Program-made: the position numbers and the translations under genes | Shown here: one piece after another, positions 37,615-48,067 of the stretch | Layout: every line of letters begins with the position of its first letter | Numbering within the stretch: position 1 is the stretch's first letter | Notes under the pieces: model-generated | Databases searched by the model: none | The model's input: only the letters and a program-made list of their open reading frames with translations | Told to the model about the DNA's origin: nothing | Assembly: GCA_921293015.1 (NCBI GenBank) | Contig: OV121081.1 | Span: 61,893,022 to 61,957,021 of the forward strand | DNA: 64,000 nt | Direction of reading: 5' to 3' | From: Phorcus lineatus | Taxonomy: Eukaryota; Mollusca; Gastropoda; Trochida; Trochidae

Positions 37615-40329
37615 AATATAAAGTTGCCACAACTTGGTTTGTTTTATGGAAATAGATTGTGAGGGGATAATCCACATGTGGAATTAATATTGAATGATTA
37701 TCCTTTGAGAAAAGAAAGAATAAACACCTACTTTAGAGTCTATGGTCTCTCTGTCTCTAAAGGAGCTAACTCAAGTCTAGAAATATTTGGAAAGTCTATT
37801 ATTCCTCAGTCTGTCAGTAGTGTTTGTCATCTTATTCATTAGAGATATTCATGAATTTACATAGTTATATTGCAACCATCCAAAAGAATACGTTTCAATT
37901 TCAACATCAAGCATTATTGCAATGGTAAACAAGTTATTAGAATTTTAAAACTTGAAATTGAAATAGAATGAAATTGAAGGTAAAAGTAAAATTATCAGAC
38001 TATTGATACTAATAATCTTACGAAACCCCCTGATATATTTGCGACCCCTTACTGTGAATATGTCATCCTCTGCGAAGACCTGTTGCGAGAAAGAATAAAT
38101 TCCACAATCTTGGTTAATTGATTGATTTTCAAGGGATTGCTCTGGCTGAGTTTGTGGGTCTGGTTTTTGCATGATTTAGAATGTAGGCTGGCTGACTGAG
38201 GAAAAATACGGTTAATTACGCAGTTACCCTTATTTCTTGTAGTCTGTTGTTTTGTATTTGTTATCTGTGTTTCCCATGAAGTTATTGTTTTAGGTTTATG
38301 GAAAATGATTTGAGTCTCTTTGTTGGTTAATGTATTTTGCTGAGATTTTATTTGTTTACACGCTCCTATTACAGAATAAAAGGCCTTGAAATATAGTTTT
38401 TGATATTAGGCAAACGATATCAGTTTACAAAATCTTCTTATGAGTTCATTAAATTTGAAAAATAAAAAAACCCCATGCAAATCAGAAGCTTTGGCTTTAA
38501 AAGGATTTTAACATCTTTAACCCTCAAACTACAGAAAGTTGAAAGATTTTCAAAACTTTTTATCAAAGTAAAACCTTTCAGGCATTTTCCCTTTACACCA
38601 AGCCATACCACTTTTCCCTTTTTTTCTCATTTTCTCATAAAATGTTAAATTAGTAATTTATGTGTTTTGCCTACTTACATATTAAATTTATAAAACAAAA
38701 CCTCAATCATATATCTGTGTAAACTGAAGTTACATGACTGCTAGTAAAATGTCGTCAATACAATAGATGTTAACTTGAATTGTTTCCAGCTCTTGTACAT
38801 ACATGGTAGCTGATTCACAACACATGTCCTTCAAGTCAACAAAGAGTTTTGCTATATTCCCATTGTTCTCCATTATTTCTCATGCAGCCACACAACCTTC
38901 CAAACATTGAAGTTGTAATCTTTTGATAACAAAAATCCATAAATCCTAAATACTTTATTCCTCAGGACTCTCATTTTCAAAGCTTCTTTGAGTGGCATTT
39001 ATCGAAGTTGGAAACAACTAAGAACAAATATTTATGGATGACAACTTCTTTATTCTGAGATTTGCTACATTTGGATACAGATTCTTGTATCGTTGTATTC
39101 TTTTATCGTTGTGAAGCGTGTTTTATTATTTTCAAAGCTCTCCTGGCAGTAAAATTGCCATTAGCAGTATCATGTACCATTCATTAACATTGGCTTATGA
39201 CTGTCTTAACACAAAAAGAACTTTAAAAATCCATGTCCAGCCATGCACTTATATGTTAAACTGCATGTATATGAAGCACACATTGGACTGCAACAAAGAA
39301 ATCAAACCAGTTAATTGATTTTTAAACTTTTGAGCACTAAGATAATTGTAGGTACAATTATTCAACATTGGCTTTCTTAGCAGTAAGAGAGCTTAGAAAT
39401 TTTAGACCATTACACAGTAGTTACTAGCACAGACTAGTGTAGTCTGTAGGCCAGACCCTGAAATAAGTAAGAAGCCTAAGCAAGTCTATAAAAGACGAGA
39501 GCTAAATTCAGGAAGAAATTTCAGTCTCCTTTTCATTTAATTTAATATTTTTTTAAAATTTTCATTAACTGATACATTTTCATTTCAGAGTCTAATTGTC
39601 ATACTAAGACTAGTGATATGAAACTACAGTTGAGGTTTCATTACTTTACCTCACATTGAATATAGGGTAGTAAATCTGTACTGTCCTAAAGCTTCTATGG
39701 GAAAGCTTTAAAATAAGGACACTACACACCCCTTTACGTCCATGTTTATAGAGTTCACCATCTAGAGAAGCATTGTTCCGCTTGTTTGAACCCTTTCAGA
39801 GCTAAAGTGCTTGTTTCTGCTTTGATAATTGTCACATTGTCCACAACCTGGTTCCAGCTTTCTCGCATTGCCTGTCCATTGTTGCTTCCACAGGCAGCTG
39901 TAATTAATAGACATTTAACACGCACTGTGTAATTACTTGAGTGGTCGGGTGGTCAGGTTCATGATTGGTTCCTCCCAGGGTTAAAGGAGGACACGATTCT
40001 CTGTGAACTTCAAAGGAAATTATGGAAAAGTGTTACGATAAAGTAGGCTAGGACAAGAAGAACTTTAACTGTTTAACTGTTGATGCATTAGTGTGTATCA
40101 AGTTTGCCTTCTGTTCCCTTAACAGCTCCCTGATCTATCCACTCTTGTTTAGATGATCATCATCTACCATGTTGAATGACTCACCCACTCTCTCAACCCC
40201 TGATCGAAATTCAATTTGTCCTTATATTATCATGTTATAGGTTGGATTAAGGCTAGTACAGGATAAGTACCATATAATCCAAATAAGCCACTTTACCTTC
40301 TCTGTATTTCATTGAGAAAAATGGAATTT

Positions 40330-41558
40330 CATATATATATAAAGTCAATTTATATAGCGCTATATCCACGTTGAAAGTCATGCTCAAAGCGCTTGCAGAA
40401 GGTACGGGAGAGAGTTCTAGGGCACTAAAGGGTATGCCACCCTGTAGAGATGGGTCTTGAGAAGAGTTTTGAAAGTTGGGAGACAGTCACAGGTTTTCAG
40501 ATTTTCTGGCAAATGATTCCATTGGACTGCTGCAGTGTACGAGAAAGATCGCTCGCCATAAGCCTTTGTTGTTGGTCTTGGGACTTGTAGTAAGTTCTTT
40601 GTCTCGGATCTTAGAGATATGGTTTCAGGAGCTCCCGTAAGTAGACCGACGCTGTACCCTGGATGCACTGGAATGTTATGCACATGGTCTTGTATATGAT
40701 CCTTTCCTTTACAGGCAGCCAATGCAGGTCTTTGAGTATTGGTGTTATATGTGCTCGTTTTGGGCACATGGCTACAATTCTTGCCGCTGTATTTTGTACA
40801 CGCTGCAGTTTGGTGAGTAGTCCCTTTGGAGATCCTGTCAGAAGAACATTACAGTAGTCGAGACAGGATAGTATCAATGATCTCGTCAGTTTGATTGTAG
40901 CATCTTTCGAGATCAGCTTCCGAATCTTGCTGATGTTACGGATGTGCATGTAACATGTCTTGGCTAGGTGGTTAACATGCTTCTCCATTGACAATTCATT
41001 GTCTAAGGTGACGCCGAGGTCTTTCACTGAGGAATTGAGGGTGATCTGATTGCTTCCAACTCTGATGTTACTGAGATTAGTCTTCTGACGTCTGTTCTTT
41101 GGGCCGATAAGAATAGATTCTGTTTTATCCTCATTTAGCTTGAGCATATTTGTGTCCATCCAGGTTTTGACGCTCTGGCAACAGTCAGCGGTTGCATCCA
41201 CTGCTTCTTTTGCATCAGTATGAGACGGCTTGAAATGTGTATATACTTGAGAATCGTCAGCATAGAAGTGATGAAGAAGGTTGTGACTGTCTATGATAGA
41301 TCCTAGTGGTTTCGTATTGAGTGTGAACAACTGGGGTCCAAGAACTGATCCTTGGGGTACGCCATACTTCAGTATAGTGGGTTCTGTCAAGGTGCAGTCA
41401 ATCGAGACTCTTTGGGACCGATCTTGAAGGTAGGACTGGAACCAGTGGAGTGCTGTGTCACATACACCCATTTCATGCTGGAGTCGATGGATCAATTTAT
41501 GGTGATCGATGGTGTCAAAAGCGGCACTCAAGTCCAGCAACACAAGAAGAATGCTTGT
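40330..41558 (-). mobile_element. 5'-truncated CR1/L2-like non-LTR retrotransposon
   Basis: The minus strand encodes the palm part of a reverse transcriptase (40611-41543): LLDLSAAFDTIDH (motif A), GVPQGSVLGP (motif B) and FYADDSQVY (motif C, the YADD catalytic pair). The C-terminal part continues in another frame (within 40417-40767, RSFSYTAAVQWNHLPENL), so there is a frameshift close to 40612. The 3' end is at low coordinates, with a tatatagcgc segment and an ATAT tail (about 40334-40342). Endonuclease and ORF1 are missing. The copy is dead, antisense to the host gene. Confidence 0.85.
40417..41543 (-). pseudogene. Broken reverse transcriptase frame of the LINE
   Basis: Residues 1-310 (41543 down to 40611) begin inside motif A and run through the thumb-like region to LHWLPVKERIIYKT, a hallmark stretch of CR1/L2/Jockey-type polymerases. 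A stop follows at 40611, and the adjacent frame completes the C-terminus, ending LYRVAYPLVP. The first Met is internal to the original protein, because MLLDLSAAF is normally preceded by hundreds of residues. Confidence 0.8.
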
Positions 41559-41660
41559 TTTTTAATGCTAATGCAGTAATAGGATAGCCCATGATAGCCA
41601 GTTGCCGATCCAACATTACTCCTCCCCTTGTTAAATTCCTACAGATTTGCTTAACTGTCG

Positions 41661-41818
41661 TGACTGTGTATGATATAGGAGCCTTTGTTAAGTCTAGGTC
41701 CTCATCAGCAAGTCTAGACTTCACTCATACAACGGTCATGACAAATGATTGACATTTTTAAAAAGTGTTGCTTTATTTTAAAAATAGATATGTCATTAAC
41801 TAAATTTTGGTCTAATGG
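41661..41818 (+). repeat. Dispersed repeat family Y, copy 2
   Basis: It carries ggagcctttgttaagtctaggtcctcatcagcaagtctagac and ends actaaattttggtctaatgg. Immediately downstream (41943-42060) parts of the same repeat recur in another order, suggesting nested insertion or rearrangement. Confidence 0.65.
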
Positions 41819-43210
41819 ATTCAGTTGTCCTCTCCCTGACTTTGTATCGAATAGGATCCGTGAACACAGTCTTGGTAGACATTCAACAAAGCAAGAATTA
41901 TACCATGAATTTGACATTTAGAAAAAAACATTTATATCAGAAATGAGTATGTCATCGACTAAATTTTTGTCTCTTATGGATTCAGGAGTCCTACTCCCTG
42001 ACTTGGTAAACAGACAGTCTAGGTCCTCATTTAGCAAATCTAAGCTTTATGAAACTGACCAAGAAACTAATAAAAAAAAACATTTCATTACTTTTAAAAG
42101 AACATATCAGAGATTGAGTTTACATTGATGTATTCAGCATCTAAAGAGTTAAGAACCTTGGAATCAAGTGTGTACAGTTGAACTGGTATGGAACGTTTAT
42201 TCTGACAAGATCAGCTGCTTGTTGAGCAGACAAATAGATGTTTCCTCTTCAGTCTCAATCACACAACTAATTACTTCTTCCGTTGTGTACCTGATAACCC
42301 TCGCTACCCTCCCAGCATGAAGTTCTTGAGTGGCTCTTGTAAAAATTTGTCAAAATGTTGTTATGTTGTCTGGAGTCTTCATAAGTAGTTTGTCTCATTC
42401 TCCAATAGTCTTGTGGAAGATTTGTTCTTACTTGTCTACTGAAGAAGATACGTAACTGGTTTAGCATTAGCATTTCAGCAGATTTGAAGGATATTCTTCA
42501 GCACTTATTCTTTTTTAAAGAAACTTTTAAGAAGATTTTATAACTTACCCTGACATCTTCTTTCCAGGGAACAATGTACCATATATTTATATTTATATTC
42601 TTCATCTCAAAGTAATATTTTTCAATGTACATGTGTGTTGGCTCTTTACCTACCAATGGAAGCTGTCATTGCTATGTTATAGAACAATTGATGACATCAC
42701 TGATACATCAAAAGACAAGGGGCTAGCTGTCAACTAAAAACTGACAACCTTTACCTAATCACATGCATCCTGCTTTGTAATTATGATATTAAAGTAAGGG
42801 TTAAATCACTTTCATGCGACTTGTGACAGTCTTACCCTTTCTACAGGATATCTTAAAAATCATATGACACAAGAACTCATACAATAATCTCAGTGTTTCC
42901 AAATTTTTGCAAACCTTGTCCCTTTTCCAAAGACAGCTCATGTCATGGAGCAATTAGATCACACATGACAGCCTAATTAACGAGAGGCGTGCTACCCAAT
43001 TAACTGAGCCTCATCCAGCACATGGCTGAAGGTGGATCTTGATGTGGAGTGGTTGGACCAGGGAATAATATAAGCCTCTCACAGACCCGTCCTCATCCCC
43101 TCATAGCTTGTAATTGGATATATCAGCTGATCTTCCATGTCCAGATGTGTTATAACTGCTTTATCTCCCTCTACTGCTTTGTATCTTAAATATGTGTGAA
43201 GGGAATAAGC

Positions 43211-43390
43211 TAGTCCTGCTTCATGACTGTGTATATAAAGGAGCCTTTTACACAGTCTAGGTCCACATTCAGCAAGTCTAGATTGACTGAATACACATAT
43301 GAAATTAGGAGCCCAAAGAAAAAACATATAATGGATGAAGGAACAGTAAATTATAAAACAATTTCATAGACTAAATTTTGGTCTAGGAAT
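43211..43390 (+). repeat. Dispersed repeat family Y, copy 3
   Basis: Almost the same as copy 4 at 51613-51785, from agtcctgcttcatga through tagattgactgaatacacat to gactaaattttggtctag. Close identity implies recent spread. Confidence 0.8.
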
Positions 43391-44194
43391 AAGACTACTT
43401 ATTCCTCTCTGAAGTATTTTATTTGAAAAGATGTTTATTCATTATTGATAGCATTTCGAACAAAAACAATATAGATTTTTTTGGGGTATGAAAATATTTG
43501 TTGAAATGGGAGAGTAAAGATTAAAAGTTAGTTAGCTACAAGAGTTAAATAATCATAGGAAAATTTTAATAGTCTGTAACACCTGAATAATTAACTACCA
43601 GACCATTCATGAGCTGCTATCTTTCAAATAATATAACTGTCTATCATTGAAAATAATCGATCTTTGGCCAGGATTGATGGTGTTGTAAGCATATGAATAG
43701 CAAAATAATTATTTATTCAGAAAATGACAATTTTTATTGTAAAATTCAGAGTACATTCTTTCTCCTTGGGATGAACGAGTAAGAATGTACTTTTGAACTG
43801 TCATTATTTACACATTAAAGAAGTTCTTATCCAGAAAATCTTGCCGTCTTTAAAGAGAACATGCTGTTGTTTTGTCAGCAATAAGATTTAACTCTAATTG
43901 AATGAAATGTACCAGTAAATGAAGTTAGATGCAGGAGAAATATTGAGAATAAAAGAAGCTTCAGTCCTTGCCTTTAACAGGACTCTTAAATAGTAGTGTT
44001 ATATCTAAAGTTGCTAGTATAAAACTATTAAGTTTTATGTGAAATTTTAAGTAAAGAAAGATGACTAATTGGCCTTTAGTTCTGTCAATAATTACAATGC
44101 TTAATGAAAATTATTTCTATAATGATGATGAAATCTTATAGAAAATAATATTCAGAAATTAATACTTTTTACGTTCATGGTTCATAAGGTTGAC

Positions 44195-44393
44195 AGTGAA
44201 AGTGATGATAATGTTTATGATGAAACTGATGATGATGATAATTTTGATGATGATGATAAGAAGGAAAGTGATGATGGTAATGATGATGTTGATAAGAAGG
44301 AAAGTGATGATGGTAATGATGATGTTGATAAGGAAGGTGAAAATGTTGTTGATGATGTTTAGTTGATGGCGATGGTTGTTTTGATGATGATGG

Positions 44394-44424
<31 letters not shown>

Positions 44425-44430
44425 ATTGAT
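44195..44430 (+). repeat. GAT/ATG triplet microsatellite
   Basis: A long run of gatgatgat with interruptions, including a duplicated aagaaggaaagtgatgatggtaatgatgat block. It ends about 180 bp before the acceptor of exon 9. An Asp-rich frame at 44177-44362 is an artefact of the triplets. Confidence 0.85.
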
Positions 44431-44612
44431 AAAGAAAGTAACGATGGCTATGCTGATAGTAATGATGTCTACTGTATAGACATTACTATTACTTTGATGA
44501 TATGATATCATCATGTTGATCGATGAAGTTTTTTGTGATAATATGATTAGATTATAGTCATCATGATGATTTGAACCAAACACTAAAACTAAGAATTTGT
44601 CCCTTACTACAG

Positions 44613-44739
44613 AGCAAGGATAAGGACAGCAAGAAAGGCAGCTCCTCGCACCAGTTTGTGGGCGTGTCCATCAGCAACTCCACCCAGTGTGATGTCTGCC
44701 ACAAATCCATGGCAAACAAACCTGCGTTTCAGTGTCAAG
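44613..44739 (+). CDS. Exon 9 of window (127 nt), first half of C1 zinc finger
   Basis: The acceptor is cccttactacag and the donor caag|gtatgt; it enters phase 0 and leaves phase 1. It encodes SKDKDSKKGSSS, then the C1 start HQFVGVSISNSTQC. Zinc-ligand positions visible are His (44649-44651), Cys (44688-44690), Cys two residues later, and a Cys 11 residues after that, giving H-X12-C-X2-C-X11-C. The 11-residue gap matches GEF-H1-like C1 fingers rather than diacylglycerol-binding C1 domains (usually 13-14), so phorbol ester binding is not expected. The exon stops one residue and one base before the fourth Cys, which is in exon 10. Confidence 0.9.
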
Positions 44740-47700
44740 GTATGTACAGGTTTCCTTAAGGGGCATTTTAGAAGCTGGATTGATGAAGAACGAATAATTT
44801 TTTATGGATAGTCAACTTCTTTATTGCATGAATTGCAACGTTTTGGTGTAGATACTAACACCGTTATCAAGCAAGTGATACATATTATTCGATGAAGGCA
44901 AATATATACATAAATGAGATGATGATGAGATAGCAAATATATACATAAATGAGATGATGATGAGAAAGCAAATATATACATAAATGAGATGATGATGAGA
45001 TAGCAAATATATACATAAATGAGATGATGATGAGATAGCAAATATATACATAAATGAAATGATGTCATCTCATCATCATCTCATTTATGTATATATTTGC
45101 CTTCATCGAATCATATGTATCACTTGCTTGATAACGGTGTTAGTATCTACACCGAAACGTCGCAATTCATGCAATAAAGAAGTTGACTATCCATAAGAAA
45201 TTATTCATTCTTCTCTATGTACAGGTTGTTTACTACACTATTACTTTATATCAACAGGTTAGAAATGACCTTGGGTATTAGTTGACCCTCTCAATCCAAG
45301 TATCCCCTATAAAATTTTGTCAAAATCCTATATCTTAATACAAGGTGATATCCTTTTTTGCATCATATTTTTATTCATAAAAACCTCATTCAGTGTTTGC
45401 CTAAGCCCGCTAGTCTTCCTGCATTTTCTTTCCATCAATATAGACGAAGGGTTTGTTAACCCCAAATTCCCTCCTCCACAGCCCTCCTTTCCAGTGCTTC
45501 ACAATTTTACATGTCAGACCTTGACTTCAACAATTTTAGAAAGGATTATGCATCCTGTGTTTACTGATACAGAATAAATATGTTTTTGTAACATCTTTAA
45601 ATCTTTTTATGATTTTATTGAAAATTCTGGTCTGACTCATGGTATGTTATCACATCAAAATGTTATGTATTTCTTGAACATGCAAAATAAAAGATTCTTT
45701 GTCACCCTCTGAGTTTTAAGCTATTTGCGGCATGGCAAAGATTTGGTTAAAATTAGATCATTAAAAATTTAACACAAATCATTGAAAAACAACACAAGAA
45801 ACCTGGAAAATATAACAAGGATCATTCAAGTATTTAAAGTTGAAAGAAAAAAAAAGAATTTGAGATATTTGTAAAATTCAAAGCTCCTGTAGGAACAAGA
45901 GCCCTGTTAGCCTGGCGTCGCTAGTCCGAGTTCAAGTCTGGTTATCAGCTACTTGTCAGTACAATCTTGACCTTGTGGTCTTGGGCAATCTGGCTGGTTG
46001 CACTGATATACAGTCTCATGTTTGTTTCGACCAATTAGAGGTGCTTATGCTACAAGGAGTAACAGACCCCTTTTATGTCTCAGCCAATCATAGACCATAT
46101 ATCTTGAATCGGATTGTTATGAAACATATGTATCACCTAGACACAGTCAAATGTTTAAATGCAGCTAATGACTGAAAGCGCATAGGGCGAATCAATAACT
46201 AATTCACTCAAGTTTTAGATTAACCATTACAACAAAATATTTCTATCAAATTAAACATTTTTGTTTTTTTCCAAACTTTTCGGAATTTTAAAGAGTTGCC
46301 CTTTAGTTACTAAATATAGTCTTTATCATATCATCTTGAATATATTCTTATATATCATCTTAGCAATAAAGTTAACATAATCTGCATTGGTTTCAGTGGT
46401 TTAAAAGAATGTTTACGTTTAATTGACCTCTTTCATCATTTTAAGTTGGAACACTTAGCTCTTAAATCATATTCTCCAAGTTTTGTTTCCACAGAAAAAA
46501 AATCCAGTCGAGATAATGTCTCTTTAAGCAGTCTTGCTTCTTTTTGTTCAGCTATGTTTATCATGTTAACCAATCAAAGTTAAATAACCCCTATTTATTA
46601 TACACCCCCTGTATCATGTCAGCCAATCAGAGCTTCTAACAATTAACTCCTTCAAGGCTGCCATTTGTAAATTGGTGACAAGTCAATTTTCTTCAAGATA
46701 TTCCATGTTAGAGGTTAGTTTGGATAACAGATTAAATTCCAACCCTGTATTTAGTGGTAAGGAGTCTGATACAGTTAGTGCTGCCCTCTGGTGACCCTCT
46801 TTGATGTTGCCAGACGATTTTGTTGTGTTTGAGGGGTCAAAGGTCAACTCCAGAGTGTGAGAGCAAATGGAATGAAAGCCTGGCTTTCACTATAGATTTA
46901 CACCCGCCCTTGGGCAGTCAAAGATAGTTGTGTACACACTGCTTGGAATAATAGGAACAACAGGGAAAGGGAAATTAACACAAAGACACTCTATCATCTC
47001 TCAATCAGTAAGTTTAGGAATTAATCTGTGTAGAATAGTACAATCAGTTGATGTGACAGTAGTTTTTGAGGACACTGGAGGTCTAATCATGTTATTGCAT
47101 TGAAATAGTTCAGAACATGCTATTTTGGGGTTAAATATTTGAAAAAAAACTTCTCCTTTTTTAAACCGAGTGATATATATTAAAAAAACATTCCCTATGT
47201 TTTACCTTGATTCTTTTTCCCACTTGGGAAGCTGGACGGTAGGGTTGTTTTTGTCGACTTTGGATAAAGATGCAAAGGATAGTTACAACTAAGGCTTGGC
47301 AACATTTCCACTTAATACAAACATTAAAGTTTGGTGGAGTGCTTCATTGAAATGAATTAAAATACACCCTTAGTGTGCTTTCTTTCAGGTCTCATGTCAA
47401 TCCATAGCTACAATATCACGCCGAAGTAATTTGAATTGAATAATCTTAAGAGAACTCACATTTATTATTATGACAGGGATTGAATTTTTTCATATTGCAG
47501 AGTGTCTGATGTATGTTCATATTGCAGTGTCTGATGTATGTTCATGAAATGTGTTCATATTGCAGAGTTCCTGATGTATGTTCATGAAATGTGTTCATAT
47601 TGCAGAGTGTCTGATGTATGTTCATGAAATGTGTTCATATTGCAGAGTGCTTGATGTATGTTCATGAATTGTGTTCATATTGCAGAGTGCTTGATGTATG

Positions 47701-47999
47701 TTCATGAAATGTGTTCATATTGCAGAGTGCCTGATTCAGTTCATGAAATGTGTTCATATGGCAGAGTGCCTGATGTATGTTCATGAAATGTGTTCATATT
47801 GCAGAGTGCCTGATTCAGTTCATGAAATGTGTTCATATTGCAGAGTGCCTGATTCAGTTCATGAAATGTGTTCATATTGCAGAGTGCCTGATTCAGTTCA
47901 TGAAATGTGTTCATATTGCAGAGTGCCTGATTCAGTTCATGAAATGTGTTCATATTGCAGAGTGCCTGATTCAGTTCATGAAATGTGTTCATATTGCAG
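44740..47999 (+). other. Intron splitting the C1 finger
   Basis: A 3.26-kb intron between the two halves of the zinc finger. It holds the foldback element (44785-45214) close to its donor and the tandem acceptor array (47491-48020) at its end. 45215-47490 is AT-rich with nothing recognised; a tRNA-like scrap near 45915-45950 is not convincing. Confidence 0.75.
44785..45214. mobile_element. 430-bp foldback element with internal 35-bp repeats
   Basis: The left arm (from gaagaacgaataatt, with tatggatagtcaacttcttta) is the inverse of the right arm (taaagaagttgactatccata ... attcttc), with few mismatches over ~130 bp. The loop side has four units of gagatgatgatgaga(t/a)agcaaatatatacataaat (~35 bp). 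The segment ataacggtgttagtatctacaccgaaacgtcgcaat resembles termini of Penelope-like or related elements, from memory. Transcribed, it would make a strong hairpin 45 nt after the exon 9 donor. Confidence 0.8.
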
Positions 48000-48020
48000 A
48001 GTGTCTGATGTATGTTCATG
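47491..48020 (+). repeat. Tandem array of the exon-10 splice acceptor (14 copies)
   Basis: Units of 38-40 bp (the first step is 27) carry gtgttcatattgcag|agtgcctga and a piece of exon start. The CAG ends lie at 47500, 47527, 47565, 47605, 47645, 47685, 47725, 47764, 47804, 47843, 47882, 47921, 47960 and 47999. The last unit is the real intron/exon junction: its exon part, tgtctgatgtatgttcatga, is the ancestor of the repeat. The five 3' full units are 39 bp and open in the exon's frame (ECLIQFMKCVHIA each); the older ones are mostly 40 bp. A good pyrimidine tract (gaattttttcatattgcag) is present only before the first copy. Confidence 0.9.
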
Positions 48021-48067
48021 ACCACAACTGTAAGGACCAGATCTCCTCCTGTGACAAGAATAGACGG
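48000..48067 (+). CDS. Exon 10 of window (68 nt), second half of C1 zinc finger
   Basis: Read from the last of 14 tandem acceptor copies, this exon enters in phase 1 and leaves in phase 0 at cgg|gtgagt. It encodes ECLMYVHDHNCKDQISSC then DKNRR. With exon 9 it completes C-X2-C-X4-H-X3-C-X6-C. The H-to-C spacing is 3 rather than the usual 2, and the last gap is 6 rather than 7, so one residue may simply be shifted. Five acceptor copies upstream (ending 47804, 47843, 47882, 47921, 47960) would extend the exon in frame; see the repeat entry. Confidence 0.85.

Larger units (their letters stand above)
26105..44612 (+). other. 18.5-kb intron after exon 8
   Basis: The largest intron. It holds a 128-bp tandem duplication (26201-26458), unassigned sequence to ~30.6 kb, a less AT-rich island (30600-36500), a TACCGTA-ended MITE (37283-37614), an antisense LINE (40330-41558), copies of repeat family Y (41661-41818, a scrambled one near 41943-42060, and 43211-43390), and a GAT-repeat tract just before exon 9. 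A minus-strand frame at 37945-38172 and other small frames have no support. Both flanking exons are phase 0 at this intron, so cassette exons of phase 0-0 could be hidden in it. Confidence 0.65.

Noticed and set aside
44177..44362. Asp-rich frame just before exon 9
   Set aside because: GAT microsatellite; not bounded by splice sites and not in the exon's splice unit.
44802..45068. Minus-strand frames with HLCIYLLSHHH repeats
   Set aside because: Translations of the 35-bp units of the foldback element.
45900..45960. tRNA-like scrap (ctggcgtcgctagtccgagttcaagtct)
   Set aside because: Only a B-box-like part is present; no cloverleaf.
47698..48025. Repetitive frames on both strands (SYCRVPDSVHEMC and TFHELNQALCNMN types)
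   Set aside because: By-products of the 39-bp array; only the frame matching exon 10 has a plausible use.
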